Assembly: GCF_002858675.1 (NCBI RefSeq)
Contig: NZ_PJZF01000002.1
Coordinates: 62,001 to 126,000 of the forward strand
Direction: 5' to 3'
Length of the DNA: 64,000 nucleotides
From: Chimaeribacter californicus
GTDB taxonomy: Bacteria; Pseudomonadota; Gammaproteobacteria; Enterobacterales; Enterobacteriaceae
Shown here: positions 61,192 to 64,000 of the stretch, in pieces
Layout of the letters: each line of letters starts with the position of its first letter
Numbering within the stretch: position 1 is the first letter of the stretch
Notes under the pieces: generated by a model
Seen by the model: only the letters and a program-made list of their open reading frames with translations
What the model was told of the DNA's origin: nothing
The model's database searches: none
Made by a program: the position numbers and the translations under genes

Positions 61192-63120
61192 TTACATCAC
61201 CAGACGGCGAATGTCAGACAGCATGTTATTGATGATGGTGATGAAACGCGCACCATCAGCCCCGTCAATCACGCGGTGATCGAAGGAAAGAGACATCGGC
61301 ATCATCAGACGCGGTGTGAACTCTTTGCCATTCCATACCGGTTCCATGGCGGATTTAGACACACCGAGGATCGCCACTTCCGGCGCGTTCACGATCGGCG
61401 CGAAGTGCGTCGTCCCGATACCGCCCAGGCTGGAGATAGTGAAGCAACCGCCCTGCATTTCGCCGGCCGTCAGTTTACCATCACGCGCTTTTTTGGAGAT
61501 GGTCATCAGCTCGCGGGACAGCTCCGTGATGCCCTTCTTGTTCACGTCTTTAAAGACCGGAACCACCAGGCCGTTCGGGGTATCCACTGCCACACCGATG
61601 TTGATGTATTTCTTCAGCGTCAGCTTCTGGCCATCTTCAGACAGCGAGCTGTTGAAGCGCGGCATCTGCTCCAGCGCCGCAGCCACGGCTTTCATGATGA
61701 AGACCACCGGGGTGAATTTCACGTCCAGTTTGCGCTTCTCTGCCTCGGCATTCTGCTGCTTACGGAAGGCTTCCAGCTCGGTGATGTCGGTTTTGTCGAA
61801 GTGCGTGACGTGCGGGATCATCACCCAGTTACGGCTCAGGTTAGCACCGGAGATTTTCTGGATGCGGCCCAGCTCGACTTCTTCGATCTCACCGAACTTG
61901 CTGAAGTCCACTTTCGGCCACGGCAGCATGCCCGGCAGGCCGCCGCCGGTTGCCGCAGCGGCAGCCGGGGCAGACTCAGCGCGTTTCACCGCGTCTTTCA
62001 CGTAGCTCTGGACGTCTTCGCGCAGGATGCGGCCCTTACGGCCGGTGCCTTTCACTTTGCCCAGGTTAACGCCGAACTCACGCGCCAGGCGACGGATCAC
62101 CGGCGTGGCGTGGACGTAGGCATCGTTCTCCGCGAATTCGCCTTTGGCTTCCGGCTTGCTTTCGGCTTTCGCCGGGGTCGCTTTCGGCACGTTGGAATCC
62201 TGCTCGGCTTTCGCCGGGGCGGCGGTTTCCTGCTGTTTCGCGCTGCTCTGCGCGGCCGGGGCGGCACCTTCCACCTCGAAGATCATGATCAGGGAGCCGG
62301 TTTTCACTTTGTCACCGGCCGCGATCTTGATCTCTTTGACGGTACCGGCGAACGGTGCCGGCACTTCCATGGAGGCTTTGTCACCTTCTACGGTGATCAG
62401 AGACTGCTCAGCCGCAACCTTGTCGCCGACCTTGACCATCACTTCGGTGACTTCTACTTCATCACCGCCGATGTCCGGCACGCTGACCTCTTTGTTGGCA
62501 GAACCGCCCTGCGCTTGCGCAGGCTCGGTTTCACCGGCCGGTTTCGGCGCGCTCTGCGGCTGTTCTGCCGCGCCTGCCACTTCAAACACCATGATCAGGG
62601 AGCCGGTGCTGACTTTGTCGCCGGTCGCGATCTTGATCTCTTTCACGGTACCGGCGAACGGGGCCGGCACTTCCATGGAGGCTTTGTCACCTTCCACGGC
62701 GATCAGCGACTGGTCAGCCTCGACCTTGTCACCGACTTTCACCATCACCTCGGTCACTTCCACTTCATCGGAACCGATGTCAGGGACGTTGACTTCTTTG
62801 CTGGCGCCTGCGGCGGCGGCGGCCGGTTTCTCTTCCGCTTTCGCGTCAGAGGCCGGGGCAGCCGGGGCTTTCTCTTCAGAGGCCGCACCGGCCTCTTCGA
62901 AGGTCATGATCAGTTTGCCGGTTTCGACTTTGTCGCCCACGGAGACTTTGATCTCTTTCACCACACCCGCCTGCGGGGAGGGCACTTCCATTGAGGCTTT
63001 GTCACCCTCAACGGCGATCAGCGATTGTTCAACTTCAACCTTATCGCCAACCTTCACCATCACTTCGGTGACTTCAACTTCATCTGCACCGATGTCCGGT
63101 ACGTTGATTTCGATAGCCAT
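61192..63120 (-). CDS. aceF: Pyruvate dehydrogenase complex dihydrolipoyllysine acetyltransferase AceF (E2)
   Basis: AceF forms the core of the pyruvate dehydrogenase complex and carries acetyl groups on lipoyl lysines. The 642-residue protein has three tandem lipoyl domains with modified lysines at 41, 146 and 248 (each in [10 protein letters not shown]), joined by Ala/Pro-rich linkers, then a peripheral subunit-binding domain ([16 protein letters not shown]) and the catalytic domain with the active-site histidine in [15 protein letters not shown]. It starts 15 bases after aceE and is co-transcribed with it. Confidence 0.98.
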   Translation of the reverse strand: MAIEINVPDIGADEVEVTEVMVKVGDKVEVEQSLIAVEGDKASMEVPSPQAGVVKEIKVSVGDKVETGKLIMTFEEAGAASEEKAPAAPASDAKAEEKPAAAAAGASKEVNVPDIGSDEVEVTEVMVKVGDKVEADQSLIAVEGDKASMEVPAPFAGTVKEIKIATGDKVSTGSLIMVFEVAGAAEQPQSAPKPAGETEPAQAQGGSANKEVSVPDIGGDEVEVTEVMVKVGDKVAAEQSLITVEGDKASMEVPAPFAGTVKEIKIAAGDKVKTGSLIMIFEVEGAAPAAQSSAKQQETAAPAKAEQDSNVPKATPAKAESKPEAKGEFAENDAYVHATPVIRRLAREFGVNLGKVKGTGRKGRILREDVQSYVKDAVKRAESAPAAAAATGGGLPGMLPWPKVDFSKFGEIEEVELGRIQKISGANLSRNWVMIPHVTHFDKTDITELEAFRKQQNAEAEKRKLDVKFTPVVFIMKAVAAALEQMPRFNSSLSEDGQKLTLKKYINIGVAVDTPNGLVVPVFKDVNKKGITELSRELMTISKKARDGKLTAGEMQGGCFTISSLGGIGTTHFAPIVNAPEVAILGVSKSAMEPVWNGKEFTPRLMMPMSLSFDHRVIDGADGARFITIINNMLSDIRRLVM

Positions 63121-63135
63121 CTTTTCTCTACCCTC

Positions 63136-64000
63136 TTATGCCAGACGCGGGTTAACTTTGTCAGCATCGATGCCGAATTTGGTAATCGCTTCTGCCACTA
63201 CCTTGGTGTCGATATCGCCACGTTTTGCCAGTTCACCCAGTGCAGCCACCACCACGTAGGAGGCGTCCACTTCGAAGTGGTGACGCAGGTTTTCACGGCT
63301 GTCGGAACGGCCGAAACCGTCGGTACCCAGAACGCGGAACTCGCTGGCCGGGATGAAGCTGCGCACCTGCTCGGCAAACAGTTTCATGTAGTCGGTCGAG
63401 GCCACGGCCGGCGCATCGCTCATCACCTGGGCGATGTACGGCACACGCGGCTCTTCAGACGGGTGCAGCATGTTCCAGCGCTCGCAGTCCTGGCCGTCAC
63501 GCGCCAGTTCGGTGAAGGAGGTCACGCTGTAGACGTCAGAGCCCACGCCGTACTCTTTCGACAGGATCTCTGCCGCTTCACGCACATGGCGCAGGATGGC
63601 ACCGGAGCCGAGCAGCTGCACTTTGCCTTTGCTGCCTTCCAGGGTGTCGAGTTTGTAGATACCCTTGCGGATACCCTCTTCGGCACCTTCCGGCATGGCC
63701 GGCATGTGGTAGTTCTCGTTCAGCGTGGTGATGTAGTAGTAAACGTTCTCTTGCGCTTCACCGTACATACGCTCCAGGCCGTCATGCATGATCACCGCCA
63801 CTTCATAGGCGTAGGCCGGGTCGTAGGAGATACAGTTCGGGATGGTCAGCGACTGGATGTGGCTGTGGCCATCTTCGTGCTGCAGGCCTTCGCCGTTCAG
63901 CGTGGTGCGCCCGGAGGTGCCGCCGACCAGGAAGCCGCGCGCCTGTTGGTCGCCCGCCAGCCAGCAGAGGTCACCGATGCGCTGGAAGCCGAACATTGAG
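63136..64000 (-). CDS. aceE: Pyruvate dehydrogenase E1 component AceE (C-terminal part, runs off the window)
   Basis: AceE is the thiamin-dependent decarboxylase of the pyruvate dehydrogenase complex. Only the last 287 or so codons are present; the start lies beyond base 64000. The visible part (TTLNGEGLQHEDGHSH, NCISYDPAYAYE, GTDGFGRSDSRENLR, ending DKVNPRLA) is the transketolase-like C-terminal region of the homodimeric type of E1. The stop is 15 bases before aceF. The pdhR regulator expected upstream is outside the window. Confidence 0.97.
   Translation of the reverse strand, partial: SMFGFQRIGDLCWLAGDQQARGFLVGGTSGRTTLNGEGLQHEDGHSHIQSLTIPNCISYDPAYAYEVAVIMHDGLERMYGEAQENVYYYITTLNENYHMPAMPEGAEEGIRKGIYKLDTLEGSKGKVQLLGSGAILRHVREAAEILSKEYGVGSDVYSVTSFTELARDGQDCERWNMLHPSEEPRVPYIAQVMSDAPAVASTDYMKLFAEQVRSFIPASEFRVLGTDGFGRSDSRENLRHHFEVDASYVVVAALGELAKRGDIDTKVVAEAITKFGIDADKVNPRLA

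Noticed and set aside
61081-62994. Open frame of 637 codons antisense to aceF
   Set aside because: It mirrors the aceF codon pattern. High GC at third codon positions removes stops on the opposite strand. The translation is His/Arg-rich repeat without a domain, and AceF is certain.

Overview
The window is chromosomal DNA of a high-GC member of the Enterobacterales. Nearly every core protein is close in length and sequence to its Escherichia coli counterpart, and the GC-rich codon use and gene set suggest a Serratia-like or Yersiniaceae-type genome. Genus is an inference from style; no rRNA or typing marker is present. Almost all of the sequence is conserved core genome, with a few accessory genes placed in gaps between core operons. 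I see no tRNA, rRNA, CRISPR array, insertion sequence, prophage or integrase.

Layout. 1-4700: assimilatory sulfite reduction (cysH partial, cysI, cysJ) and, divergent from it, queD. 4759-6381: a DUF2235 alpha/beta hydrolase and a gap, sitting between queD and queE. 6382-13944: queE, eno, pyrG, a small secreted protein, mazG and relA, all on the minus strand. 14413-17169: barA on plus. 17182-21798: cdaR, degP and dgt on minus. 21966-24140: mtn, btuF and yadS on plus. 24201-24722: a promoter, a structured leader and a small exported protein. 24860-26734: erpA and clcA. 26967-28256: hemL. 28332-34332: the ferric hydroxamate operon fhuA-C-D-B behind a Fur-type promoter. 34569-35966: a secreted DUF1996 plus DNRLRE-type protein inserted between fhuA and mrcB. 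36136-41365: mrcB and hrpB. 41454-46316: thpR, sfsA, dksA, gluQ, pcnB and folK on plus. 46321-48329: a QseBC two-component system inserted between folK and panB. 48485-50659: panB, panC and panD. 50765-53889: yadHG, can and hpt. 54109-56390: yacC, an outer-membrane protein behind an AT-rich gap, and yacL. 56551-64000: acnB, lpd, aceF and aceE (partial), the aconitase and pyruvate dehydrogenase genes.

The order joins two blocks that are far apart in E. coli K-12: cysH to barA (about 62 min) and cdaR to aceE (about 2.7-3.8 min). The junction is the 12-base gap between barA and cdaR. The departures from the E. coli order are where accessory DNA lies: queD/queE, relA/barA (no rlmD), yadS/erpA, fhuA/mrcB, folK/panB (qseBC), hpt/yacC (no gcd or cueO) and yacC/yacL (no speDE).

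The most notable points are a conserved AUU start codon for pcnB, the DUF1996-DNRLRE exported protein, a promoter followed by a hairpin-starting leader of about 210 nt before a small pilin-like exported protein, a structured stretch in front of dksA, a long glutamine tract at the end of PBP1B, and a direct-repeat box of the PmrA/QseB type in front of qseB. I did not find a convincing multi-gene undescribed system; the novelty is in single genes and regulatory sequences.
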